Shown here: piece by piece, positions 34,240-42,925 of the stretch
Position numbering within the stretch: the stretch's first letter is position 1
Layout of the letters: the number at the start of each line of letters is the position of its first letter
Assembly: GCA_012839345.1 (NCBI GenBank)
Contig: DUNN01000022.1
Span: forward strand, 124,001 to 188,000
Direction: 5' to 3'
DNA from: Clostridiales bacterium
Lineage (GTDB): Bacteria; Bacillota; Clostridia; Oscillospirales; Acutalibacteraceae
Length of the DNA stretch: 64,000 nt
Program-made: the position numbers and the translations under genes
The notes under the pieces: model-generated
Database searches by the model: none
Told to the model about the DNA's origin: nothing
What the model saw: the letters and a program-made list of their open reading frames with translations, nothing else

Positions 34240-35694
34240 ATGCGTCTTGCAGATTTGCTGATTGGTTTACCATATACCTGCTCTGGGAGCACAGAGCAGG
34301 AAATTACCGATATCGTGATTGATTCCCGAAAGGTAACAAAGGGCAGTGCTTTTGTTTGTCTGTGCGGTTCCCGAATTGACAGCCATGAGTTTGCCCAGCA
34401 GGCCGCCGATGCGGGTGCTGCTGCGATTATTGCGCAGCATGAAGTCCAAGTTTCTGGCGCGCCAGTGGTGATGGTGGAAAATACGCGCTACGCGCTGGCG
34501 GTACTTTCCGCCGCGTATTTCGGGCATCCGGCAGAGAAACTTACCGTGGTCGGGATTACCGGTACGAAAGGGAAGACCACTACTTCCTACATGATCCGTT
34601 CCATCCTGGAAGCCGCTGGCATTAAAACCGGCCTGATCGGCACGGTTGGTATTATGATCGGGGAACAGGTGATTCAAACGGAAAACACGACGCCGGAATC
34701 CTATGATGTGCAGCGCTACCTGCGGCAGATGGCGGACGCAGGCTGCAAAGCCGCAGTGATTGAGGCCTCCTCCATTGGGTTAAAGGATCACCGTGTGTCC
34801 GGGTTTACTTTTGACATCGGTCTTTTTACCAATTTCTCTCCCGACCACATTGGGGGCAGCGAACATGCTTCTTTGGAAGAGTATATGCAGTGCAAAAACA
34901 TGCTGTTCCGCCAGTGCAAAACGGGAATCGTCAATATCGACGATGAAAACTGGAAGGGCATTACCGCGAATCATACCTGCAAACTGGAAACCTATGGCTT
35001 TTCTTCACAAGCAGAGCTTCGTGCTTCGGGGGAAAGGTTAATCTCCCGTCCAGGCTATGTGGGTGTTCATTTTAATGTAGAGGGCGCGCTGAACTTTGGT
35101 GTGGATGTGGATATTCCGGGCCGGTTCAGCATCTATAACGCGCTTGGCGCAATCGCCGTCTGCCGGCATTTCGGTGTGCAGGAGCAGCATTATCAGCAGG
35201 GCCTAAATATCGTGAAAGTTAAGGGCAGGGTGGAGCCGGTTCCCGTTCCGGGAAATTACACGCTCCTCATCGATTACGCGCATAACGCCCTCAGTATGGA
35301 GAATATTCTGGGAACCCTCCGCGAATACCATCCCAACCGCTTGATCTGCATGTTCGGCGCGGGCGGCAACCGCGCGCGCTCCCGCCGGTATGAAATGGGG
35401 GAGGTCAGCGGCAGAATGGCTGATCTTTCCGTTATTACGGCGGATAACTCCAGATTTGAAAACGTAATGGATATTATCGAAGATATCAAGGTCGGCCTTG
35501 CCAAAACCAACGGCAAATATGTGGTCATTCCGGACCGGAAGGAAGCCATCAAATACTGCATGGAAAACGCGCAGGACGGTGATATTATTGTTCTGGCCGG
35601 AAAGGGTCACGAGGATTATCAGGAGATAAACGGTGTAAAATATCACTTGGATGAACGCGAAGTCATTGCGGATATTATTCATCACAAAATTTAA
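34240..35694 (+). CDS. murE: UDP-MurNAc-tripeptide synthetase MurE
   Basis: A 484-residue Mur ligase that adds the third stem-peptide residue, expected to be meso-diaminopimelate. The N-terminal UMAG-binding domain has DIVIDSRKVTKGSAFVCL. The ATP-binding motif is GITGTKGKTTTSYMI near residue 108. NTTPESYDVQRYL and FTNFSPDHIGG are further family motifs. The amino-acid selection motif, normally DNPR in diaminopimelate enzymes, reads DNSR (near 406); the arginine is kept. The ATG at 34240 follows TTGGAGG. murF lies 122 nt downstream. Confidence 0.93.
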   Translation: MRLADLLIGLPYTCSGSTEQEITDIVIDSRKVTKGSAFVCLCGSRIDSHEFAQQAADAGAAAIIAQHEVQVSGAPVVMVENTRYALAVLSAAYFGHPAEKLTVVGITGTKGKTTTSYMIRSILEAAGIKTGLIGTVGIMIGEQVIQTENTTPESYDVQRYLRQMADAGCKAAVIEASSIGLKDHRVSGFTFDIGLFTNFSPDHIGGSEHASLEEYMQCKNMLFRQCKTGIVNIDDENWKGITANHTCKLETYGFSSQAELRASGERLISRPGYVGVHFNVEGALNFGVDVDIPGRFSIYNALGAIAVCRHFGVQEQHYQQGLNIVKVKGRVEPVPVPGNYTLLIDYAHNALSMENILGTLREYHPNRLICMFGAGGNRARSRRYEMGEVSGRMADLSVITADNSRFENVMDIIEDIKVGLAKTNGKYVVIPDRKEAIKYCMENAQDGDIIVLAGKGHEDYQEINGVKYHLDEREVIADIIHHKI

Positions 35695-35816
35695 GAGCCG
35701 ATGATCCGCTTTCTCATTGAATCTGGAGAAACCAGCCGCGGGCAGATTCCGCTTCGGGCTTCTGCCAGAAAGGAAATTTCGGCGTAATTGACTGAAACGA
35801 AAGGTCGAACAGAATT

Positions 35817-37175
35817 ATGAAAATAACAGTGGGAGAGGCCGTCCGCGCCTGTGGGGGAACCCTGCTTTGCGGGAATCCGGAAACCATTCTAACATCCGTC
35901 AGCACAGACAGCCGGAAAATCACGCCGGGTTCGTTGTTTGTGCCGATTAAGGGAGAAAACACGGACGCGCACGATTTTATTACCGCTACCTTTGCAGCGG
36001 GTGCGGCGGCGACGCTGACGCAGGAACACAGCCAAATGGACGATGCCCATGCGTGGATTGCTGTGCCCGACACTTTGGCTGCGCTGCAGCAGATTGCCGC
36101 AGCTTACCGGAAAAAATTTCAGATTCCGTTTGTGGGGATTACCGGCAGCGTGGGAAAGACCACAACCAAGGAAATGGTTGCACTTGCTCTTTCTGCCGAA
36201 CGAAACGTAATGAAAACAGAGGGAAATCAGAACAGTCAGGTGGGTCTGCCCTTGACGATGTTCCGGCTTTGTACGGAACACCAAGCTGCGGTGGTTGAAA
36301 TGGGAATGAGCAATTTTGGGGAAATGAGCCGGCTGGCGGAAATTGCCGCACCCGATTATGCCGTTATGACGAATATTGGAATTTCTCATATTCAGCAGCT
36401 GAAAACCCAGCAGAATATTTTATCTGAAAAACTTCATATTACCGATCAATTTCACGAGGGTTCGGTTCTGTTCCTGAATGGGGACGATGAATTGCTTGCT
36501 GGTCTTCGCGGGAAAACGAAGTTTGAAACCGTATTTTACGGCACACAGCCATGGTGCGATTATTATGCCGAAGATATACAGAGTGAATCCGGAACCACCA
36601 CCTTTACGCTGCGTACAAAAGAGGGCAGCAGGCAGATTACCATTCCGGTACTTGGAATGCACAATGTTCTGAATGCCCTTGCATCGCTTGCCGTTGCGAA
36701 AACCTTGGGCGTATCGGTGGACCACGCGGCGGAAAAGCTCGCCAATTACCGTCCGCTTGCCATGCGCCAGCAAATCCATACGGTCAATGAAATCACGGTA
36801 ATTGATGATTCGTACAATGCCAGTCCCGATTCCATGCGCAGTAGCCTGGAACTCTTGTGCAGCTTTCACAGCGGAAAGCGGGTGGCGGTTCTTGCAGATA
36901 TGCTGGAGCTTGGGGAATATTCCCAAAAGGCGCACTTCAATGTGGGCGTTTATGCTGCTAAAAGTGGTGTGGACCGTTTAATCGCCATTGGTCCGGAATC
37001 CCGGGAAATCATAAATGGCGCCAAATCCGTTAATCCAAACTTGGACTGCTCCTATTTCGAGCAGAACGGACAGGCGATTGAGCTGCTTCAGGCAACCCTG
37101 ACCGGGGGAGATGCGGTTTTAGTAAAAGGCTCACGCGGAATGCATACGGATGAAATCGTTAAGGCACTCTTATAG
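35817..37175 (+). CDS. murF: UDP-MurNAc-tripeptide-D-Ala-D-Ala ligase MurF
   Basis: A 452-residue Mur ligase that adds D-Ala-D-Ala to the muramyl tripeptide. The N-terminal domain has VSTDSRKITPGSLFVPIKGE. The ATP-binding loop is GITGSVGKTTTKEMVALAL near residue 105. EMGMSNFGEMSRLAEIA, TNIGISHI and DDSYNASPDSMRSSLELL (near 325) are MurF motifs. The murE-murF pair sits apart from any visible mraY, murD or ftsW genes. A strong terminator follows. Confidence 0.96.
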   Translation: MKITVGEAVRACGGTLLCGNPETILTSVSTDSRKITPGSLFVPIKGENTDAHDFITATFAAGAAATLTQEHSQMDDAHAWIAVPDTLAALQQIAAAYRKKFQIPFVGITGSVGKTTTKEMVALALSAERNVMKTEGNQNSQVGLPLTMFRLCTEHQAAVVEMGMSNFGEMSRLAEIAAPDYAVMTNIGISHIQQLKTQQNILSEKLHITDQFHEGSVLFLNGDDELLAGLRGKTKFETVFYGTQPWCDYYAEDIQSESGTTTFTLRTKEGSRQITIPVLGMHNVLNALASLAVAKTLGVSVDHAAEKLANYRPLAMRQQIHTVNEITVIDDSYNASPDSMRSSLELLCSFHSGKRVAVLADMLELGEYSQKAHFNVGVYAAKSGVDRLIAIGPESREIINGAKSVNPNLDCSYFEQNGQAIELLQATLTGGDAVLVKGSRGMHTDEIVKALL

Positions 37176-37228
37176 TCAAGTGCTATAAAATCATAGATTG
37201 TAATTGCAATACAATACACAAAAGTCAG

Positions 37229-37258
37229 AAGGCGGCGGACAAATTGTCCGCCGCCTTT
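37229..37258 (+). terminator. Terminator of murE-murF
   Basis: Arms AAGGCGGCGGACAA and TTGTCCGCCGCCTT are fully complementary and almost abut, so in RNA the loop will be AAATT. A short T-run, TTTG, follows. Confidence 0.8.
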
Positions 37259-37324
37259 GTGCATTTAAACAACAAAATCCAGAAAAATTTGTAATAAAAA
37301 TTGGTCAAATTTATCTATATGGGC

Positions 37325-37353
37325 TTGCGACACAAAAAGATTTATGTTAGAAT
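37325..37353 (+). promoter_or_regulatory. Sigma-A-like promoter of the NlpC/P60 gene
   Basis: TTGCGA (37325-37330), a 17-nt spacer and TAGAAT (37348-37353). The start site would be near 37360, giving a leader of about 178 nt. Confidence 0.5.
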
Positions 37354-37389
37354 GTAACCAATTTGTAATCATTGTAATAAATTGTAACA
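37353..37389 (+). promoter_or_regulatory. Phased TGTAAY half-sites (WalR-box-like)
   Basis: TGTAAC (37353-37358), 5 nt, TGTAAT (37364-37369), 3 nt, TGTAAT (37373-37378), 4 nt, TGTAAC (37383-37388). The first pair matches the published WalR (YycF) consensus TGTWAH-N5-TGTWAH exactly. The half-sites repeat every 9-11 bp, about one DNA turn. A further TGTAAT lies at 37290-37295. WalRK controls peptidoglycan hydrolases, and this array precedes one. The array overlaps the predicted -10/+1, so repression is as possible as activation. Confidence 0.55.
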
Positions 37390-37537
37390 GAAGTTGGACG
37401 AGAACAAACAAATATGCAAAAAATCTACTTTGGCGTGATTTGAAATTTGGATCATTTCCGCCGGGAATCAGAACGGAGATTGGGCGGCGCCGAACCGGTT
37501 AAAGATTACGGCTCGCAGAGAAAGGATCGTCATCAGA

Positions 37538-38206
37538 ATGAAACGAAAACTGTTTTTGATGTCTTTTTTTGTAGCGGTGTTCCTTGTACTTGCAGCCATA
37601 ACTCCCAATGTAGGTGTTTCTGCGTCCGCAGCATCCGAAGAAAAGACGGGTGTTGGGCTTTCTGAGCATGTACTGAAAGCGTATCGGGAAAACTGGCAAT
37701 ACCGTTCGGGGTGCTATGGCCAGTTTGTAAACGGCCGGCGCGCTACGGATTGTTCCGGATTGGTGAAATCCTACCTTTGGTGGACTGGGGAGAAAACCAA
37801 TCCGTCGTCCAAGTTAATGTCGGTTGCAGGCAGTTCCAGTGCCATGCTTCGCTCTGCTAAGGTCAGCGGGACAATCAAATATTCGGATTCGTCTTCTCTT
37901 CCTCGGGTGCACGGACTGATTTTGTACCAGCCGGGCCATGTTGGCGTGTATGTCGGCAACAATATGGCGGTCGACAACCGTGAATCCGGCGTAAATATCA
38001 AGTATGAAAAAGTGTTTGGTCGCTCCAGCCCAAAGTGGACAAAATGGTTTAAGCTTCCGCAGATTACATATCCGACCACCGGTTTGGTTACGTTTGACGG
38101 GAAGGAATACTATTATGAGAACGGGCAGTATATCGTCAATGCCAATAAGCTGATTGACGGAATTCCGTATCACTTTGATTCCGCAGGGGTCGGTACGCCC
38201 CTGTAA
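37538..38206 (+). CDS. Secreted NlpC/P60-type cell-wall hydrolase
   Basis: A 222-residue exported protein. The signal peptide (residues 1-31) has LFLMSFFVAVFLVLAAI and a probable cleavage site near VSASA. The NlpC/P60-like cysteine peptidase domain follows: catalytic Cys in ATDCSGLVKSYLWW (near residue 70) and His in GHVGVYVGN (near 136). The C terminus (180-222) has aromatic-glycine motifs such as FDGKEYYYENGQYIVN, resembling cell-wall-binding repeats. It is expected to cut peptidoglycan stem peptides. AAAGGA lies upstream of the ATG. The promoter carries WalR-like boxes, fitting a cell-wall hydrolase. Confidence 0.82.
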   Translation: MKRKLFLMSFFVAVFLVLAAITPNVGVSASAASEEKTGVGLSEHVLKAYRENWQYRSGCYGQFVNGRRATDCSGLVKSYLWWTGEKTNPSSKLMSVAGSSSAMLRSAKVSGTIKYSDSSSLPRVHGLILYQPGHVGVYVGNNMAVDNRESGVNIKYEKVFGRSSPKWTKWFKLPQITYPTTGLVTFDGKEYYYENGQYIVNANKLIDGIPYHFDSAGVGTPL

Positions 38207-38228
38207 ATTAATACTTAGAATTATTCAG

Positions 38229-38260
38229 GCTCCCACGGTTTCGACGCGGGAGTCTTTTTT
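38229..38260 (+). terminator. Terminator of the NlpC/P60 gene
   Basis: GCTCCCACG and CGCGGGAGT form a 9-bp stem with one mismatch around GTTTCGA, followed by CTTTTTT. It lies 22 nt after the stop codon. Confidence 0.8.
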
Positions 38261-38409
38261 GTGCGTTTTTTCTCTCATTCGCTATTTACAGAAATAGCAA
38301 TAGCTCGATTGAAAAACAAAGAATGGCAGAGAAAAACAGAGAAAAAAGAAATGATTCTATCGATAAATTAAAAATATGAGAGATTTTTACTGTTTTATTC
38401 AAAAATATC

Positions 38410-38438
38410 TTGACAAAACAATATTTTGACACTATATT
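38410..38438 (+). promoter_or_regulatory. Sigma-A promoter of the pot operon
   Basis: A perfect TTGACA (38410-38415), a 17-nt spacer and TATATT (38433-38438). The predicted start near 38445 leaves a leader of about 160 nt before potA. Confidence 0.75.
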
Positions 38439-38444
38439 TGATAT

Positions 38445-38604
38445 GTTGCGTTTGCATCTGAAAATCGGCAGCGTTTCATTGCCGCAGTCAGCTTTGATTG
38501 TGAAAAATCCTTTGCGGAGGGCAATGGTTTGTGCGCAGCCGGAATTGCGTTTAACCGCCAAGGCTTAACGTGACTATTATAAACCGCAAAGGGGATGCAC
38601 AGAA
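38445..38604 (+). ncRNA. Structured 5' leader of the pot operon that can pair with the potA ribosome binding site
   Basis: CCTTTGCGG (38509-38517) is the exact complement of CCGCAAAGG (38584-38592), and the second arm contains part of the potA Shine-Dalgarno AAAGGGG. Within this stem, GGTT...CGCA (38526-38537) pairs with TGCG...AACC (38546-38556). Upstream, CGGCA (38466-38470) pairs with TGCCG (38480-38484). Closing the long stem would hide the RBS, so translation could be switched. I cannot match it to a named riboswitch class. With the promoter and terminator it fills the 398-nt gap 38207-38604. Confidence 0.5.
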
Positions 38605-39732
38605 TTGACCCAAAGTCCAATTATTACTCTGCAGAACATCGCTGTATCGTTTGACGGAGAAGCCGTGCTGAAGGATTTTAATCTCAACATCCGAGATGGA
38701 GAGTTTGTTACCCTTCTTGGTCCTTCCGGTTGTGGAAAAACCACAACACTGAGGATTATCGGCGGTTTTGTCCGACCAGATGCAGGCGATGTTTTTTTCA
38801 GTGGAAAGAAAATCAACGATGTACCGCCGCATAAACGGGAAGTAAACACAATCTTCCAGAAGTACGCGCTGTTTCCGCATCTGAATGTATACGATAACGT
38901 TGCGTTCGGAATGCGCGTCCATGGCAAAACAGAGAGCCAGGTAAAGGCCAAGGTACACGAAATGCTTCAGATGGTGAATCTGGAAGGCTTTGCCCACCGG
39001 AACGTAAATCTTTTGTCCGGTGGTCAGCAGCAGCGCGTGGCTATTGCGCGCGCTCTCGCGAATGAACCGAAGGTGCTTTTGCTGGACGAGCCGCTCGGTG
39101 CGCTGGACCTGAAGCTGCGCAAGGATATGCAGGTGGAACTGAAAAAAATACAGCAGCAGACCGGAATTACCTTTTTGTTCGTTACGCATGATCAGGAGGA
39201 AGCGCTTTCCATGTCTGACACGGTGGTCGTTATGGATAAGGGCATCATCCAGCAGATCGGCACGCCGCAGGATATTTACAACGAACCCCGCAACGCGTTT
39301 GTTGCGGATTTTATCGGTGAAAGCAATATTGTGGACGGAGTGATGCGTGAGGATTATGTTGCGGAGTTTGCCGGGCATAAATTCCGTTGTGTGGACAAGG
39401 GCTTTCAGCCGAACGAGCCGGTAGACGTGGTCATCCGGCCGGAAGACATTGATGTGGTGGAGCCGGAGGAGGGGCACCTTTCCGGTGTGGTTACCAGTGT
39501 CAACTTCCGTGGTGTGCATTATGAAATCATCGTGGATGTAAATGGATTTAAATGGATGATACAGTCCACCGATTTTCAGCCGGAAGGCAAACAAATCGGC
39601 ATGATGCTTCAGCCGGATGATATTCACATTATGAAAAAGTCGGAATATTCCGGTATGTTCGGGGATTACAGTTCTTTCAGCGATGAAATGGACGATGCGT
39701 CCGTCCTGGACGAGGAGGAGGGTGAGAGATAA
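38605..39732 (+). CDS. potA: Spermidine/putrescine-type ABC transporter ATPase PotA
   Basis: A 375-residue ABC ATPase. Walker A is [14 protein letters not shown] near residue 38, the signature [16 protein letters not shown] near 137, and Walker [22 protein letters not shown]-terminal TOBE-like domain covers about 270-355. It is 55-60% of the usual PotA pattern by eye and heads a potABCD set, so polyamine import is likely. The start is a TTG at 38605, about 10 nt after AAAGGGG; the nearby ATG at 38595 is in another frame. potB follows immediately. Confidence 0.93.
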   Translation: MTQSPIITLQNIAVSFDGEAVLKDFNLNIRDGEFVTLLGPSGCGKTTTLRIIGGFVRPDAGDVFFSGKKINDVPPHKREVNTIFQKYALFPHLNVYDNVAFGMRVHGKTESQVKAKVHEMLQMVNLEGFAHRNVNLLSGGQQQRVAIARALANEPKVLLLDEPLGALDLKLRKDMQVELKKIQQQTGITFLFVTHDQEEALSMSDTVVVMDKGIIQQIGTPQDIYNEPRNAFVADFIGESNIVDGVMREDYVAEFAGHKFRCVDKGFQPNEPVDVVIRPEDIDVVEPEEGHLSGVVTSVNFRGVHYEIIVDVNGFKWMIQSTDFQPEGKQIGMMLQPDDIHIMKKSEYSGMFGDYSSFSDEMDDASVLDEEEGER

Positions 39733-39734
39733 GA

Positions 39735-40553
39735 ATGAAAGCAAAATCAATCGCCGCGCCCTACCTGGTTTGGATGACGATTTTTATTGTCGTTCCTATG
39801 ATGCTTGTTATAGGCTTTGCCTTTACAGACCGGAGCGGAGCGTTTACCCTGCGCAATCTGGAGGGCGTTGGCCAGTATTCTAATGTCTTTCTGCGCTCCA
39901 TCTGGCTGGGTGCGCTTGCTACCCTGATTTGCCTTGTTCTCGGCTATCCGCTTGCCTATATTATTTCTCATATGAAAGCAAAGCGCCAAAGTGTAATGAT
40001 CATGCTGGTGATGCTTCCCATGTGGATGAATTTCCTGCTTCGAACCTATGCCTGGATGACATTGCTGGAGGACAACGGAATCATTAACACCTTTCTCGCA
40101 TCACTGGGCCTTGGTAAGCTTCAGCTTATCAACACACAGGGCGCCGTTGTACTGGGGATGGTTTACAACTATATCCCTTATATGATTCTGCCCCTGTATT
40201 CCGTGCTGACGAAAATTGACCAAAGTGTAATTGAAGCGGCTCAGGATCTGGGTGCCAATCAGAGAAAGGTATTTTTCAAAGTGATTTTTCCTATGAGCAC
40301 TCCTGGAATGATTTCCGGCGTGACCATGGTTTTTGTACCGGCAGTCAGCACCTTTATTATCTCTAAAATGCTGGGCGGCGGTGCGAATCTGATGATCGGT
40401 GACCTGATAGACATGCAGTTTTTGGGCAGCGCCTACAACCCAAATCTTGGTTCTGCCATTTCCCTTGTATTAATGGTGATTATTCTGATCTGCATGGGCA
40501 TTATGAATCAGTTTGACGATGGAGAAAGCAACGGGGGAGGGATTATGATATGA
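39735..40553 (+). CDS. potB: Spermidine/putrescine-type ABC transporter permease PotB
   Basis: A 272-residue inner-membrane permease with six predicted helices. The EAA loop that contacts the ATPase is IEAAQDLGANQRKVFFKVIF near residue 165. LPMWMNFLLRTYAWM near 95 is a hallmark of the PotB/CysTW family. GAGGAGGGTGAGAG ahead of the ATG serves as ribosome binding site. It overlaps potC by ATGA, giving strong coupling. Confidence 0.93.
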   Translation: MKAKSIAAPYLVWMTIFIVVPMMLVIGFAFTDRSGAFTLRNLEGVGQYSNVFLRSIWLGALATLICLVLGYPLAYIISHMKAKRQSVMIMLVMLPMWMNFLLRTYAWMTLLEDNGIINTFLASLGLGKLQLINTQGAVVLGMVYNYIPYMILPLYSVLTKIDQSVIEAAQDLGANQRKVFFKVIFPMSTPGMISGVTMVFVPAVSTFIISKMLGGGANLMIGDLIDMQFLGSAYNPNLGSAISLVLMVIILICMGIMNQFDDGESNGGGIMI

Positions 40554-41368
40554 AAACTCTTTCCCGGTTTTATATCTTTTTGATCTTTTTGTTCCTTTAC
40601 GCGCCAATTTTTGTCCTTATCATCTTTTCTTTTAACGATTCCGCCACGATGAGCCGTTCCGTCTGGTCCGGATTTTCCATGAAGTGGTACTCAAAATTGT
40701 TTCAGGACAGAATGCTGCTTGAAGCGCTTCGCAATACGTTAGTGATTGCCCTGATTGCGTCAGTTGTGTCCACTGTGCTGGGCACCTCGGCGGCTATCGG
40801 CATTAACGCGATGAACCGCTGGATGAAGCGTGTGGTTATGAACATTACGAATTTTCCCATGGTGAACCCGGAAATCGTGACCGGCGTTTCCTTGATGCTG
40901 CTGTTTGTCTTTGCAGCGCGCGGAATGGGAAATGCTTCGCTCGGCATGATTTCGCTGATTTTGGCACACATTACGTTCTGTCTGCCTTATGTGATTCTTT
41001 CCGTCATGCCGAAACTGCGGCAGATGGATCCCCATCTGTATGAGGCGGCGCAGGACCTTGGCTGCAATCCGGTCAGTGCGCTGTTCAAAGTGGTTCTGCC
41101 GGAAATTATGCCCGGTGTGATTACCGGCATGATTATGGCGTTCACCCTTTCTATTGATGATTTTGTCATCAGCTATTTTACCAGCGGCACTACGCAGACA
41201 CTGCCGATCTTTATCTATTCCATGACCAGAAAGCGCATCAGTCCAGAAATCAACGCGCTTTCCACGCTTTTGTTTGGAACCATTATGGTGCTGCTCCTCA
41301 TTATTAATTTCCGCAATAACAAAGAGAACAAGGCAGAGATTGCAGGGGAGGAGGAGATGGGCCGTTGA
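40550..41368 (+). CDS. potC: Spermidine/putrescine-type ABC transporter permease PotC
   Basis: A 272-residue permease. FYIFLIFLFLYAPIFVLIIF is the first helix, and FNDSATMSRSVWSGFSMKWY is typical of PotC. The EAA loop is YEAAQDLGCNPVSALFKVVL near residue 163. FTLSIDDFVISYFTSG near 200 is strongly conserved in the family. The start overlaps the potB stop (ATGA) and its stop overlaps the potD start (TTGA), so PotB, PotC and PotD are probably made in fixed ratio. Confidence 0.93.
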   Translation: MKTLSRFYIFLIFLFLYAPIFVLIIFSFNDSATMSRSVWSGFSMKWYSKLFQDRMLLEALRNTLVIALIASVVSTVLGTSAAIGINAMNRWMKRVVMNITNFPMVNPEIVTGVSLMLLFVFAARGMGNASLGMISLILAHITFCLPYVILSVMPKLRQMDPHLYEAAQDLGCNPVSALFKVVLPEIMPGVITGMIMAFTLSIDDFVISYFTSGTTQTLPIFIYSMTRKRISPEINALSTLLFGTIMVLLLIINFRNNKENKAEIAGEEEMGR

Positions 41369-42570
41369 AGAAAAAACTACTATCTCTTTTCACCGTGATG
41401 CTTCTCCTGATGACGTCATTTCCGGTTTCCGCCCGTGCAGAGGAGGCTTCCTCCGAAGCACCCGCCGTACCGAAGACCGGCGTAACCATTAATGTCTATA
41501 ACTGGGGCGAGTATATCTCAAACGGTGTGGACGACACCATAGATGTCAATAAGGAGTTTACCAAACGCACAGGGATTGAGGTAAACTATACCACCTTCGA
41601 CAGCAACGAGTCTCTGTATTCCAAGTTGGCCAGCGGCGGTGCAAGCTATGATGTGATTATACCGTCGGACTACATGATTTCTAAGCTGAAAGACGAAGGG
41701 TTAATTCAAAAAATCGATTTTCAGAATGTCCCGAATTTTCAGTATATTGATGAAGAATTCCGTAATCAGGAATACGATAAAACCAACGAATATTCTGTGC
41801 CTTATACCTGGGGCGTGGTTGGCATCTTTTACAATAAAAAGTATGTAAAGGAAAAGGTCGACAGTTGGAAAATCCTGTGGGATGAGAAATATGCCGGTAA
41901 AATATTGATGTTCGACAATCCCCGCGACGCTTTCGGAATCGCACAGAAACTTCTAGGCTACTCCTTCAACTCCACCAATCCGTCTGAATGGGAAGAGGCG
42001 GCTTCTCTGCTGAAAAAACAGAAACCTCTGGTTCAGGCGTATGTAATGGATCAGATTTTTGATAAAATGGCAAACGGAGAAGCATGGCTTGCGCCTTACT
42101 ATGCAGGCGATGCGGCCACACTGGTAAAGGATAATCCGGACATTGGCTTTGCCATTCCGACCAAAGAAGGAACCAATTTCTTTGTAGATGCCATGTGCAT
42201 TCCGACCAGTGCTCAGCATAAAAAAGAAGCAGAGGCATACATCAATTTCCTCTGCGAACCGGAGATCGCTGCGGCAAACATGGACTATATTGGTTATTCT
42301 ACACCGGAAAGCGCCGCGAAAAAGCTTCTTCCGGAAGAAGTCGTCAATGACCCGATTCGCTATCCGGATCAGAGCATTCTGGATCGTTCGGAAGCCTTTG
42401 TAAATCTTCCGGACGACAACAATATGCTGCTGGATACCCTGTGGGCAGAAGTGAAAATGGGCGGCCCGGGCCAGACCGCTATGCTGGTTGCGGTTCTTGC
42501 CGGATTCCTGGCGGTTTATATCGGAATCGTCATTTATAAAAAGGTTAAAGCAAAACGCGAGCTTCAATAA
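41365..42570 (+). CDS. potD: Spermidine/putrescine-type substrate-binding protein PotD with a C-terminal membrane anchor
   Basis: A 401-residue extracytoplasmic solute-binding protein. A signal peptide (residues 1-27, KKLLSLFTVMLLLMTSFPVS, cleavage near ARA) has no lipobox cysteine. INVYNWGEYISNG near residue 46 starts the ligand-binding domain; YDVIIPSDYMISKL and PYTWGVVGIFYN are PotD-family motifs. The extreme C terminus (about 370-391, TAMLVAVLAGFLAVYIGIVI) is a membrane helix followed by KKVKAKRE. A tail anchor would replace the usual lipid anchor. The start is TTG, overlapping the potC stop, after GAGGAG. It ends the operon. Confidence 0.92.
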   Translation: MKKKLLSLFTVMLLLMTSFPVSARAEEASSEAPAVPKTGVTINVYNWGEYISNGVDDTIDVNKEFTKRTGIEVNYTTFDSNESLYSKLASGGASYDVIIPSDYMISKLKDEGLIQKIDFQNVPNFQYIDEEFRNQEYDKTNEYSVPYTWGVVGIFYNKKYVKEKVDSWKILWDEKYAGKILMFDNPRDAFGIAQKLLGYSFNSTNPSEWEEAASLLKKQKPLVQAYVMDQIFDKMANGEAWLAPYYAGDAATLVKDNPDIGFAIPTKEGTNFFVDAMCIPTSAQHKKEAEAYINFLCEPEIAAANMDYIGYSTPESAAKKLLPEEVVNDPIRYPDQSILDRSEAFVNLPDDNNMLLDTLWAEVKMGGPGQTAMLVAVLAGFLAVYIGIVIYKKVKAKRELQ

Positions 42571-42925
42571 AATCCCTTTTTAAATGACAGAACCTTTTAA
42601 AAGCATTGCTGCGGAGCGAACCGGCAAATGAATTCTGCTGGAAAATTATGCTTGATTTGTTTTTACAAAAGAAAATACGAAGTTTGGGTTTGCTTATGGC
42701 CCAAGGAAGAATTTTCCGAAAACGGAGATGCTGCAAAATGAAACTTATTTCTTATGCAGCATCTCCGTTTTTATTGCCAGCCGATGAAATTTTATCTATT
42801 TGCGTCCCAAAGATGCGGGTCCGCAGAAAAAGAAATCCATCTTTTCCCAAAATAAAACATTATTGACATAATATTTTTCACCGTCCTGTGGCAGATTAAT
42901 AAGGCGTCGCCTAGGAGGTGAATTT
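42571..42925. other. Intergenic region potD-spoIVB
   Basis: This 355-nt gap holds the pot-operon terminator and, after it, the upstream region of spoIVB. The first 148 nt before the terminator show no convincing gene. Near the spoIVB start, GACATAA (42864-42870) and GGCAGATTAA (about 42890-42899) loosely resemble a forespore sigma-F/sigma-G promoter. No sigma-A pair with correct spacing is seen. The short frame crossing the terminator is not a gene. Confidence 0.4.
42719..42772 (+). terminator. Terminator of the pot operon
   Basis: A perfect 17-bp stem (42719-42735 with 42755-42771, including ACGGAGATGCTGCA) with a 19-nt loop and a T-run. It lies about 150 nt after potD. Confidence 0.9.

Noticed and set aside
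37360-37537. c-di-AMP (ydaO-type) riboswitch before the NlpC/P60 gene
   Set aside because: The gene class fits, and a CCGAACCGG...GCTCGCAG stretch looks faintly similar. However, the other conserved blocks of the aptamer are not present, so I do not call it.
38595-38604. ATG at 38595 as the potA start
   Set aside because: It is in a different frame from the PotA protein. The TTG at 38605 is in frame and spaced correctly from AAAGGGG.
42606-42866. 86-codon frame between potD and spoIVB
   Set aside because: It runs through the 17-bp terminator stem, has no ribosome binding site and shows no family-like sequence.
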